64,000 nt of DNA from Actinomadura terrae (GTDB lineage Bacteria; Actinomycetota; Actinomycetes; Streptosporangiales; Streptosporangiaceae): assembly GCF_022751215.1 (NCBI RefSeq), contig NZ_JAICDG010000004.1, positions 310,001 through 374,000 of the forward strand. Reading direction: 5' to 3'. Below the pieces are notes generated by a model that was not told the origin of the DNA, made no database searches, and saw only the letters and a program-made list of their open reading frames with translations. The translations under genes and the position numbers were made by a program. This document shows positions 17,491-27,711 of the stretch, in pieces (the stretch's first letter is position 1; each line of letters opens with the position of its first letter).

Positions 17491-18081
17491 TCATGCAGGA
17501 GGCTTTTGGTCGTCGACGACGGAGTCCACGCCGGGTACCCCGAGCATCGTCTGCTTCACGGTCCTGGCGCCGCCGTCCAAGACCCGCACCCGGAAGGCGT
17601 CGGGAATGTCACCGATCTTCACGTTCTCCCATTCCTTCTTGTCGGAGAACGCCTTCTTGAACCGTTCGTACGCCTGCAATTTCGACTCGTACTCGACCCG
17701 GCGCACCTGCCTGATGCCCTCCAGCGTCCGCCGGATGTTCGCCTTCTGGACCTCGGTCGCGTCCGCATGCCCGCAGGACGCATTGCTGGAGGTCTTCGTG
17801 CAGAGGAACACCGTCACGTGCACGCCGTCGCCGGACGAGGACGCGGCATCGTTCCCGTCCCTGGTCATGACGACGGCGCCGACCGCCAGGCCGCCCATCA
17901 GCACCAGCACCGCGGCGCACACCGAGACCAGCACCGCCGGACGCGCGATGCCCGAGCGCACCGAATGCGCGAGGCCGAAGCGGCGGGTCACAGGCGTACG
18001 CATCGGCGGGACGTCCTCGGGACCCATCGTGTCGCCCACGGTCTTCAGCGCCTCCCTCAGCCGATTCTCGGTCGTGTTCAC
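17491..18081 (-). CDS. Membrane protein with FtsX extracellular-domain-like region
   Basis: A 196-residue protein: about 50 cytoplasmic residues, one membrane segment (PAVLVSVCAAVLVLMGGLAVGAVVM) and an outside domain. The outside domain has VTVFLCTKTSSNASC, then VRRVEYESKLQAYERFKKAF and PDAFRVRVLDG, the pattern of the FtsX extracellular domain that in FtsEX activates peptidoglycan hydrolases. The FtsX permease part is absent. The GTG start overlaps the sigma factor stop (GTGA, 18078-18081) behind GGAGGGGGAG, so translation is coupled. The position suggests a regulator or sensor partner of the sigma factor; no known anti-sigma motif is visible in the short cytoplasmic part. Confidence 0.85.
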   Translation of the reverse strand: MNTTENRLREALKTVGDTMGPEDVPPMRTPVTRRFGLAHSVRSGIARPAVLVSVCAAVLVLMGGLAVGAVVMTRDGNDAASSSGDGVHVTVFLCTKTSSNASCGHADATEVQKANIRRTLEGIRQVRRVEYESKLQAYERFKKAFSDKKEWENVKIGDIPDAFRVRVLDGGARTVKQTMLGVPGVDSVVDDQKPPA

Positions 18082-18653
18082 TTCTCCCCCTCCAGAATGC
18101 GGCCCAGCGAGGCGAGCGCCCGCGACGTCGTGGACTTGACGGTGCCGCGGCTCACCCGCATGGCGTCGGCGATCTCCTCCTCGGTGAGGTCGCAGAAGTA
18201 GCGCAGCACCAGCGCCTCGCGCTGCCGGGTCGGCAGCCGGTGCATCGCCGCGACGACCTCCCGCCGGTCCTCGCCGACCATCGCCTCCGATTCGGCCGAC
18301 CAGACCGGGGGTTGGTGGACGGCCCGGAACGGCCTCCTGCGGCGTCTCAGCGCCGTCCTGGACCCGTTGAGGACGGCTGAGCGCACGTACGTCAGCGCAC
18401 TGTCCCGGTCGCGCAGGCGCGGCCACCGCCGGTAGAGCCCGGCGAACGCGTCCTGGACGACGTCCTCGGCCGTCCCGCGGTCGCCGACCATGATCAGGGC
18501 GAGGCGCATCAGCCCGAGCGCGTGTCCCCGGTACAACTCGGTGACCGCGCCGGTCGCGTCCGTGGGCGGCTCGCGCGGCGGGGGCTCGTCGAACACGGTC
18601 TCGGTTTCCATGTCCCAGAGACGCCGTCCGGACCCGTTGGTTGCTTCCGCCAC
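18078..18653 (-). CDS. ECF-type RNA polymerase sigma factor (SigE family)
   Basis: A 191-residue sigma-70 family factor. Region 2 (ELYRGHALGLMRLALIMVGDRGTAEDVVQDAFAGLYRRW) and region 4 (LPTRQREALVLRYFCDLTEEEIADAM then VSRGTVKSTTSRALASLGRIL) are complete. The composition fits the actinomycete SigE-like ECF group. GTG start at 18653 with AGGA 6 nt upstream. The next gene overlaps by 4 nt and the phosphatase follows, giving a sigma - FtsX-ectodomain - phosphatase operon. Confidence 0.93.
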   Translation of the reverse strand: MAEATNGSGRRLWDMETETVFDEPPPREPPTDATGAVTELYRGHALGLMRLALIMVGDRGTAEDVVQDAFAGLYRRWPRLRDRDSALTYVRSAVLNGSRTALRRRRRPFRAVHQPPVWSAESEAMVGEDRREVVAAMHRLPTRQREALVLRYFCDLTEEEIADAMRVSRGTVKSTTSRALASLGRILEGEK

Positions 18654-18736
18654 GAGAATTCCTCACACCACAGACTTGCGGCCTCTGACCGTAGCCGGTC
18701 GGAGGCCGCGAAGAGAGCCCAGGGAAGCGGCAAGGC

Positions 18737-20473
18737 TCAGCGTTGGACGGCGTGCAGCGCGTCCACGATCCCGTTCCCGTAGAACCCGTTGCGCCGCGCG
18801 TGTCCCTCGCAGGTCTGCGTCGACGTGTTCTTCACCCACTTGCCGTCCGTCAGCTTGTACCAGACGTATTCGACGGTGTTCGGGCTCGGGCACGGCGTCG
18901 CGGTCGCGGTACCGCGCAGGACGCGCTCGACGACCCACGGGTCCAGAACGGGACCGCCACCCCTGCCGAACCCGCCGTCCCTGCCGAACCCGCCAGCCGT
19001 CCTGCCGTAGCGGCTGACGATCAGCGCGGCGACCCCGGCGGCGTGCGGTGAGGCCATCGACGTGCCCTGCATCGACTGGTAGTAGGCGCACACGTCGTTC
19101 TTGCAGCTGCGGATCACGTTCGGCACCTTCGGGGTGCCGTCCGGGTTGAGCTGGCCGCGCAGCTTCGCGATGTGCTCGGGGTAGGCGGCCCAGACGCCGT
19201 GCCGGTCGTCCGGCTTGCCGTCGGGCGTGTCCGCCTTGTCGCCGCCGGGCGCCGCCACCGCGACATGGCCGTCGCCGAAGCTGCTGTAGTACGACTTGCG
19301 GGTGCTGGGTCCGGTCGCCGAGACGGGGATCACGTGGTCGCCCTCGGTCGGCATCGACAGGCAGTCCGCCGTGACCGTCCGCTTGTGGGGCTTCTCCCCC
19401 GGGACGGACGGGAAGTTCGGGCTCGCCTCGTCCGCGTGCGACTTGGTGTAGTCGACGAGCTGGTTCCCGGCGGCGGCGATCAGCGTGACGCCGCGCTCGT
19501 GCGCGAAGTCGAGCGCGCGCTGCGTCGCCTCGATGATCGTGCGCTGTTCGAGCTGGTCGGCGGGCGAGTCGGCGGGGTTGCCGGCGCAGCTCCAGATCCA
19601 CGGATCGATGAAGTAGGACATGTTCACGACGTTGACGCCGATCTTGGCCGCGTAGGTCAGGCCGTCCACGGTCGGCTGGAGGTAGAACTGCCCGGAGTCC
19701 TGGCCGACGCGGATGTTGACCAGCGAGACGTTCGGCGCGACACCCGAGATGCCGAGGCCGTTGCGCGGCGCCGCGATCGTGGACGCGACGTGCGTGCCGT
19801 GCTCGTTGTCGTCCCAGTCGACGGGGTCGACGCACGACGTGAATTCGCAGGGGCCGTCGAGTTCCTTCCCGTTGACGTCCTTCGGGATGTCGTGGGTGAA
19901 GTTCCGGCTGAGCTTCTTGTTGAAGTTGGGCTTGATGTCGGGGTGGTTCCCGTCGATACCGGTGTCCAGGACGCCGACCAGCACGCGCCTGTCACCCGGC
20001 TCGGTCTTGTAGGAGCCCTCGTTGGTCGCGTGGATCTGTTTCATGTCCCACTGGAGGTCGGCCAGGGGTTCGGCGTCCTTGCTGGGCTTGCCCACGGCGA
20101 CGCCCCGCGTCCCGGTGGACGACTCGACCTCGGCAGCCGAGCGAGCCGCGGGCGCCTCGCCGATCACGCGATTGTGCGCGACGCCTTCCAGGGCACGATG
20201 CTCCATGGCCTCAGTCGTGAAATCCGGATTGCTGGAAACGACCGTGGCGACGCCCACGTCGGTGTTCTCGTGCACGATCCGGCCCCCCGCGTCCTTGACG
20301 GCGGCGTGGGCTTTCCCTGGGGAAACGTCCTCCCTGTAGAGGACGACATACTCCGACGCCACACCCTGATCCCGAGAGGACGGCCGGGACTGGAAGGGAG
20401 TGGCGGACGCTGGGAACGCGGGGGCCACCGTCGTCGCGATGGCACACGTGGCTGAGATGAGGGCGCGCCGCAC
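18737..20473 (-). CDS. Secreted S8 family serine peptidase (subtilase)
   Basis: A 578-residue exported protease. It has a Sec signal (MRRALISATCAIATTVAPAFPASA), an inhibitor-like propeptide (EYVVLYREDVSPGKAHAAVKDAGG, about 40-105) and then the catalytic domain. All three catalytic residues are present: Asp in VGVLDTGIDGNHPD, His in NEHGTHVASTIAAP and Ser in MQGTSMASPHAAG. Asn of the oxyanion hole is in AAAGNQ. The C-terminal 70 residues follow a glycine-rich GGFGRDGGFGRGGG linker and contain a Cys pair. It is transcribed towards the sigma factor but separated from it by 83 bp. Confidence 0.94.
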   Translation of the reverse strand: MRRALISATCAIATTVAPAFPASATPFQSRPSSRDQGVASEYVVLYREDVSPGKAHAAVKDAGGRIVHENTDVGVATVVSSNPDFTTEAMEHRALEGVAHNRVIGEAPAARSAAEVESSTGTRGVAVGKPSKDAEPLADLQWDMKQIHATNEGSYKTEPGDRRVLVGVLDTGIDGNHPDIKPNFNKKLSRNFTHDIPKDVNGKELDGPCEFTSCVDPVDWDDNEHGTHVASTIAAPRNGLGISGVAPNVSLVNIRVGQDSGQFYLQPTVDGLTYAAKIGVNVVNMSYFIDPWIWSCAGNPADSPADQLEQRTIIEATQRALDFAHERGVTLIAAAGNQLVDYTKSHADEASPNFPSVPGEKPHKRTVTADCLSMPTEGDHVIPVSATGPSTRKSYYSSFGDGHVAVAAPGGDKADTPDGKPDDRHGVWAAYPEHIAKLRGQLNPDGTPKVPNVIRSCKNDVCAYYQSMQGTSMASPHAAGVAALIVSRYGRTAGGFGRDGGFGRGGGPVLDPWVVERVLRGTATATPCPSPNTVEYVWYKLTDGKWVKNTSTQTCEGHARRNGFYGNGIVDALHAVQR

Positions 20474-20673
20474 AGCAGACCTCCTGGCGTGGGGGGAGCT
20501 TGCCCTGGTTCGCCGGGCTCGGCCCGTTCGCCGGACACGGCCAGCTGACAGTACGTCCGACTGTGTTGAGAGGGGCGTACGGGAATGTAACGAAAGGGGA
20601 GAACTCTTGTAAGTCGTCCGGCTGCACCGTTCCCACTCCGAGCGCCCCGCGAGCCCCCATCGCGAGCCATGGG

Positions 20674-21813
20674 TCAGGACGTGCGCAGGGCGAGGGTGAG
20701 CGCCTCGACCGCGAGCAGCGGGTTGACGTTGGCCTCCAACCGCTCCCGGCAGTCCATGATCGCGTCCAGCCGGCGGAGCGTGTCCTCGGGACGGCCGCTC
20801 GCCGCCGCCGTCCGCAGCTCCGGCCCGAGTTCGGTGTTGACCAGCTCGCTACCGGCGCCGAGCTGCAACGTCAGCACGTCCCGGTAGTAGGACGCGAGGT
20901 CGAGCAGCGCCCGGTCGAGCGCGTCGCGCTTCAGCCGCGTCGCCCGCGACTTCTGCCGGTCGTCGAGTTCCTTCAGGGCACCGGCGGTACCGCGCGGCAT
21001 GCGGCCCTTCGCGCTCTCCCCGAGCGCCTGGCGCAGCGCGGACGTCTCGGTCTCGTTCAGCTCCTCGGTCTGCGCCTTCGCCTCCGCCTCGGCGGCCTTG
21101 ACCAGCGCTTCCGCCGCCGTCACCGCGGGCCCGACCCCCGTCAGGCGGCGCGGCACCGCCAGCACCTCGGCGCGCCGCGCCCGCGCCTGCGGGTCGGTCG
21201 CGAGCCGCCGCGCGCGGCTGATGTGCCCCTGCGCCGCGCGCGCGACGACGTCGGCGGTGTCCCGGTCGACGCCGTCCCGCTGGACGAGGAGGTCCGCGAC
21301 CGCCTGGACGGCCGGGGTCCGCAGCGTCACCAGCCGGCAGCGCGACCGGATGGTCACCAGCAGATCGTCGGGCGACGGGGTGCACAGTAGCCACACCGTT
21401 CGCGGCGGCGGCTCCTCGATCGCCTTCAGCAGCGCGTTGGCGGCGGCCTCGGTGGCGCGGTCGGCGTCCTCGAACAGGACGATCTGCCAGCGCCCGCCGC
21501 TCGGCGACGACGAGGCCCGCAGCACCAGCTCGCGTGTCTCCCGCACCCCGTAGGACAGGCCCGCCGGACGGACGACCTCCAGGTCGGCGTGCGTTCCCTG
21601 AAGCACCTGGTGGCAGGACGCGCAGTGCCCGCAGCCGCGCGGGTTCTCCAGGCATTGCAGCGCCGCCGCGAACGCCCGCGCCGCCGCGGAACGCCCGGCA
21701 CCCGGGGGCCCGGTGAACAGCCACGCGTGCGCCATGCCGCCCGCCTCGCCCGCCGCGGACGACAGCTGCGCGACGACCGGCTCCTGCCCCACCAGGTCAT
21801 CCCACACGCTCAT
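20674..21813 (-). CDS. holB: DNA polymerase III delta' subunit
   Basis: A 379-residue clamp-loader subunit that helps load the beta sliding clamp. Motifs in order: AHAWLFTGPPGAGRS, a P-loop-like segment with Arg instead of Lys, as in delta' proteins that do not hydrolyse ATP; the zinc module CGHCASC; LFEDADRATEAAANALLKAIEEPP (Walker B region); and LVTIRSRC (SRC motif). The start is ATG 21813 (MSVWDDLVGQ), 9 nt after the tmk stop; the in-frame TTG 21819 is less likely. It is translated after tmk in the topA-tmk-holB run. Confidence 0.93.
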   Translation of the reverse strand: MSVWDDLVGQEPVVAQLSSAAGEAGGMAHAWLFTGPPGAGRSAAARAFAAALQCLENPRGCGHCASCHQVLQGTHADLEVVRPAGLSYGVRETRELVLRASSSPSGGRWQIVLFEDADRATEAAANALLKAIEEPPPRTVWLLCTPSPDDLLVTIRSRCRLVTLRTPAVQAVADLLVQRDGVDRDTADVVARAAQGHISRARRLATDPQARARRAEVLAVPRRLTGVGPAVTAAEALVKAAEAEAKAQTEELNETETSALRQALGESAKGRMPRGTAGALKELDDRQKSRATRLKRDALDRALLDLASYYRDVLTLQLGAGSELVNTELGPELRTAAASGRPEDTLRRLDAIMDCRERLEANVNPLLAVEALTLALRTS

Positions 21814-21822
21814 GGGCAAAGG

Positions 21823-23880
<2,058 letters not shown>

Positions 23881-23908
23881 GTCGGTCAGGGTATCGGCGT
23901 AGATGTCC

Positions 23909-26608
23909 CTAGGAGCCGGACTTTGCGGAGGTTCGACGGCGCGTTGTCGTCTTCTTCTTGCCGCCACCCGCCGCCACCTTCTCACGACGCTCCGCGAGCA
24001 GCTCAGCGGCGCGCTGGATGGTGATCGACTCGACCTCGTCGCCCTTGCGCAGGCTGGCGTTGGTCTCGCCGTCGGTGACATAGGGGCCGAACCGCCCCTC
24101 CTTGACCACCACGGGCTTCTTGCTCGCCGGGTCGTCGCCCAGCTCGCGCAGCGGCGCCGCCGCCGCGGCCCGGCCCCGCCCGCGCTGCTTCGGCTGCGCG
24201 AACAGCTCCTTGGCCTTCTCCAGCGTGACCGTGAAGAGATCCTCCTCCGACCCGAGCGAACGGCTGTCGGTGCCCCGCTTGATGTAGGGGCCGAAACGTC
24301 CGTTCTGCGCGGTGACGGGCTCGCCGTCCAGCTCGCCGAGCGTGCGCGGGAGCGACAGCAGCTTCAGCGCGTCGTCCAGCGTGATCGTGTCGAGCGACAT
24401 CGACTTGAACAGCGAACCGGTGCGCGGCTTGGGCGCGTCGGCCTTCTTCGTCCGCTTCTTCTTCTCGCCCTCGGCGGGCGGCGCGGCCTCGGGCAGGATC
24501 TCGGTGACGTACGGGCCGAACCGTCCCGACTTCGCCACGATCGTGTGCCCGGTCTGCGGGTCCCGGCCCAGCTCGCGGTCGCCGGACGGCTGCGCGAACA
24601 GCTCCTCGGCCTTGTCGGCGGTCAGCTCGTCCGGCGCGATGTCCTCGGGGATGTTGACCCGCTCGCCCTCGCGGTCGAGGTAAGGCCCGTACCGCCCGAC
24701 GCGGACCATGATGTCGCTGCCCTTGAGCGGGAACGAGCTGATGCCCTTGGCGTCGATGTCGCCGATGTCCTCGGTGAGGTCCTTCAGGCCCTCCTCACCG
24801 TTGTCGCCGAAGTAGAACCGGGTCAGCCAGCGGACGCGCTCGGCCTCGCCCCGGGCGATCTCGTCGAGACCGTCCTCCATGTGGGCGGTGAAGTCGTAGT
24901 CGACCAGGTTGCCGAAGTGCTGCTCCAGCAGGTTCACCACGGCGAACGCCAGGAACGACGGGACGAGCGCCGTGCCCTTCTTGAACACATACCCGCGGTC
25001 GAGGATCGTGCCGATGATCGAGGCGTACGTCGACGGCCGCCCGATCTCGCGCTCCTCCAGCTCCTTGACCAGGCTCGCCTCGGTGTAGCGCGCGGGCGGC
25101 CGGGTCGAGTGGCCCTCCGCGTCCACCGCGAGCGCGCTCAGCGGGTCGTTCTCGGTCAGGTTCGGGAGGCGCCGCTCCTGGTCGTCCCGGTCGGTGGACG
25201 GGTCGTCCGCGCTCTCCACGTACGCCTTGAGGAACCCGTAGAACGTGATCGTCTTGCCGGTCGCGCCGAACTCGGCCGTCTCGTTCTGCGTCGAGACGCC
25301 GGTCACCCGGATCGAGACCGACTGGCCCGCCGCGTCCTTCATCTGGGACGCGATCGTCCGCTTCCAGATCAGCTCGTACAGCCGGAACTGGTCACCGGAC
25401 AGTCCCGTCTCCGCGGGGGTACGGAAACTCTCACCCGCCGGACGGATCGCCTCGTGCGCCTCCTGCGCGTTCTTCACCTTGGACGCGTACACGCGCGGCT
25501 TGTCGGGCACGTACTCGCCGCCGAACAGCGACGCCGCCTGCCGCCGCGCCGCGGTGATCGCCGTCTCCGACAGCGTGATCGAGTCGGTTCGCATGTAGGT
25601 GATGAAGCCGTTCTCGTACAGCTTCTGCGCGACCGACATCGTGTACTTGGCGGAGAAGCTCAGCTTGCGACTGGCCTCCTGCTGCAACGTCGTCGTGCGG
25701 AACGGCGGGTACGGCTTGCGGGTGTAGGGCTTGCGCTCAACCGACTTGACCGAGTACGGCCGCTCCCGCAGCCGCTCGGCCAGCGCGCGCGCCGCCGCCT
25801 CGTCCAGGTGCAGCGCGTCCTTGGTCTTCAGCCTGCCGTCGGAGGCGAAGTCGCGGCCCTGCGCGACGCGCTTGCCGTCCACGGAGATGAGCCCGGCCTT
25901 GAACGCCGTGGGCTCCTCGTCCTTGCCGGTGTCGAACTGCGCGGCGATGTCCCAGTAGTGCGCCGGGACGAACGCGATCCGCTCCCGCTCGCGCTCCACC
26001 ACGAGCCGCGTCGCCACCGACTGCACCCGGCCCGCCGACAGCTTCGGCATGACCTTCTTCCACAGGACGGGGCTGACCTCGTACCCGTACAGGCGGTCCA
26101 GGATGCGGCGCGTCTCCTGCGCGTCCACCAGCCGCATGTTGAGCTCCCGCGGGTTCGCGGCGGCGCGCTGGATCGCGTCCTTGGTGATCTCGTTGAAGAC
26201 CATCCGGTGCACCGGCACCTTCGGCTTCAGGACGTCCTGGAGGTGCCAGGCGATCGCCTCGCCCTCCCGGTCCTCGTCCGTCGCGAGGTAGAGCTCGTCG
26301 GCCTCGGCCAGCAGCTTCTTCAGCTTGGCGACCTGCTGCCGCTTGTCGGTGTTGACCACGTAGAGCGGCTCGAAGTCGTGCTCGACGTTCACGCCGAGCT
26401 TGGCCCACGGCTCGCCCTTGTACTTGGCCGGCACCTCCGAGGCGCTCCCGGGGAGGTCCCGGATATGGCCGATACTGGACTCCACGATGTAGCCACGCCC
26501 GAGGTACCCGGCGATCGTCTTCGCCTTCGCCGGCGATTCGACGATCACCAGGCGCGTACCGGCGCCATTGTTCCGGCCACTGCTCGCGGTGCCGTTCTTG
26601 GCTGGCAC
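23909..26608 (-). CDS. topA: DNA topoisomerase I
   Basis: An 899-residue type IA topoisomerase that relaxes negative supercoils. TOPRIM domain at the N-terminus (LVIVESPAKAKTIAGYLG, ATDEDREGEAIAWH with DxDxE-type metal ligands), then the catalytic Tyr in GFITYMRTDS. C-terminal repeats such as LGRDPQTGHTIVAKSGRFGPYV carry DNA. As in other actinobacteria, the zinc-finger tail is replaced by a lysine/arginine-rich end (GGGKKKTTTRRRTSAK). GTG start behind GGAG. First gene of the topA-tmk-holB run. Confidence 0.97.
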   Translation of the reverse strand: MPAKNGTASSGRNNGAGTRLVIVESPAKAKTIAGYLGRGYIVESSIGHIRDLPGSASEVPAKYKGEPWAKLGVNVEHDFEPLYVVNTDKRQQVAKLKKLLAEADELYLATDEDREGEAIAWHLQDVLKPKVPVHRMVFNEITKDAIQRAAANPRELNMRLVDAQETRRILDRLYGYEVSPVLWKKVMPKLSAGRVQSVATRLVVERERERIAFVPAHYWDIAAQFDTGKDEEPTAFKAGLISVDGKRVAQGRDFASDGRLKTKDALHLDEAAARALAERLRERPYSVKSVERKPYTRKPYPPFRTTTLQQEASRKLSFSAKYTMSVAQKLYENGFITYMRTDSITLSETAITAARRQAASLFGGEYVPDKPRVYASKVKNAQEAHEAIRPAGESFRTPAETGLSGDQFRLYELIWKRTIASQMKDAAGQSVSIRVTGVSTQNETAEFGATGKTITFYGFLKAYVESADDPSTDRDDQERRLPNLTENDPLSALAVDAEGHSTRPPARYTEASLVKELEEREIGRPSTYASIIGTILDRGYVFKKGTALVPSFLAFAVVNLLEQHFGNLVDYDFTAHMEDGLDEIARGEAERVRWLTRFYFGDNGEEGLKDLTEDIGDIDAKGISSFPLKGSDIMVRVGRYGPYLDREGERVNIPEDIAPDELTADKAEELFAQPSGDRELGRDPQTGHTIVAKSGRFGPYVTEILPEAAPPAEGEKKKRTKKADAPKPRTGSLFKSMSLDTITLDDALKLLSLPRTLGELDGEPVTAQNGRFGPYIKRGTDSRSLGSEEDLFTVTLEKAKELFAQPKQRGRGRAAAAAPLRELGDDPASKKPVVVKEGRFGPYVTDGETNASLRKGDEVESITIQRAAELLAERREKVAAGGGKKKTTTRRRTSAKSGS

Positions 26609-26998
26609 AGTCGCTCCAACCTCGCTGTCTGGTCTTCTTGCTCAGGATCTCTGCTTGCCGGGTCTCTTCGTGCTCAGGGTCTGCTGGCTCAGGTCTGCTA
26701 CGTCTTCTTACGTCGCTTCTAGCTCGGGGTCTTCTCTCGCACGTCCGTCTTGCTCGCCTTGCTCAGGGCCGCCCCACACTCTTCCTACACAGGCTTCCTA
26801 CAACGTCGCGTGACGGCACCTTCATGCCCGCGGGTCCCGTGGGTCCGTCCAGCGATCACCGCTCCGCCCGGTGGAGCGGACGCGCCTCCCAGCGCCCGTT
26901 CGCGCCCCCGACAGGATGACATGCCGCCGGGCCGGACGCGGACCGGGCGGCCACCGTACGGTGTCGCGACCGTGGCGGACCACGTAATAATGGTCGCA
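26609..26998. other. Divergent intergenic region upstream of topA
   Basis: 390 bp between topA (-) and the DUF5703-like gene (+). It contains repeated GCTCAGG and TCTGCT/TCTTC pyrimidine-rich stretches on the plus strand (26625-26765), probably untranslated leader of topA. No gene seen. Confidence 0.5.
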
Positions 26999-27184
26999 AT
27001 GGTGGAGTACACCTACCTCGTTCTGTCCCTGCCGCGCGGCACGACGCGTGATACCGCCCGGCAGATCTTGACCGAGCACGCGGAACACGGCGGCTGGGAG
27101 ATCGATCGGTTGCGGCTCTACCCAGACGGTAGCCGCCGTATTCAACTGCGCCGCAAGGTCATCCGGCAGGTTCGCACGTTCTGA
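26999..27184 (+). CDS. DUF5703 family small protein
   Basis: A 61-residue protein beginning MVEYTYLVLSLPRGTTRD and ending RRKVIRQVRTF. The pattern (Y..L.LPRGT.R..AR..L..HAE.G.WE..RLRLY.DG.R...LRRK..R..R) matches the actinobacterial DUF5703 family of unknown function. No Shine-Dalgarno sequence is visible. An AT-rich TAATAAT lies 8-14 nt upstream, so a leaderless transcript is possible. An in-frame ATG at 26990 would add three residues. Confidence 0.85.
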   Translation: MVEYTYLVLSLPRGTTRDTARQILTEHAEHGGWEIDRLRLYPDGSRRIQLRRKVIRQVRTF

Positions 27185-27711
27185 GTGCCTGGCCCGGGTT
27201 GCGATCGGGGGGCGTTTCGGGACGTCCGCGCTGGTCAGCGGCTGGCGGCGGGCGGCTTGCGCGCCCGGACATTCGCCCCGCGCCGGACGGGCCCCGATTG
27301 ATACTTGGCACGGTTTCGCGAGTACGGGCACGCATCGCCTGGACGCCCGTCCGGATGCCCGAGTGGACGTCGAACCGGACGTCCGGGGGCGGGCTCGGGC
27401 CGGTGCCGGAATTTGTACCGGTTCGCCTGGATTCACTCCGGTTCGCCTTTCCCGCATCCGTCCCGGGGCGGCCGTGTGTCGCGTTTCGTGTCGCGGGCCA
27501 CATGGGTCATGTGCGCCACGTCCGTCACGCCTGGGAGGTTGCAGTACGTACGAATCGTATGACGTGGCGTAATCATAATCGCTGACGGCAGGGCTTTGCC
27601 CGCCCCGGACCGCGCCTCCGGGACGGGCAAAGCGTCCTCGACCCCCTCTTGGAGCCGCCGTGCCGTCCTACAACCGTGCGGAACGGCCAGGTCACCGGCC
27701 GTTCGTCTGGA
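27185..27711. other. Intergenic region, convergent gene ends
   Basis: No gene recognised in 527 bp; it holds the hairpin at 27593-27633. Confidence 0.5.
27593..27633. terminator. Bidirectional terminator-like hairpin
   Basis: Outer arms GCTTTGCCCG / CGGGCAAAGC (10 bp) enclose a further GC-rich pairing segment. It lies between the convergent DUF5703-like and chaplin-like genes, 80 bp from the latter's stop. Confidence 0.6.
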
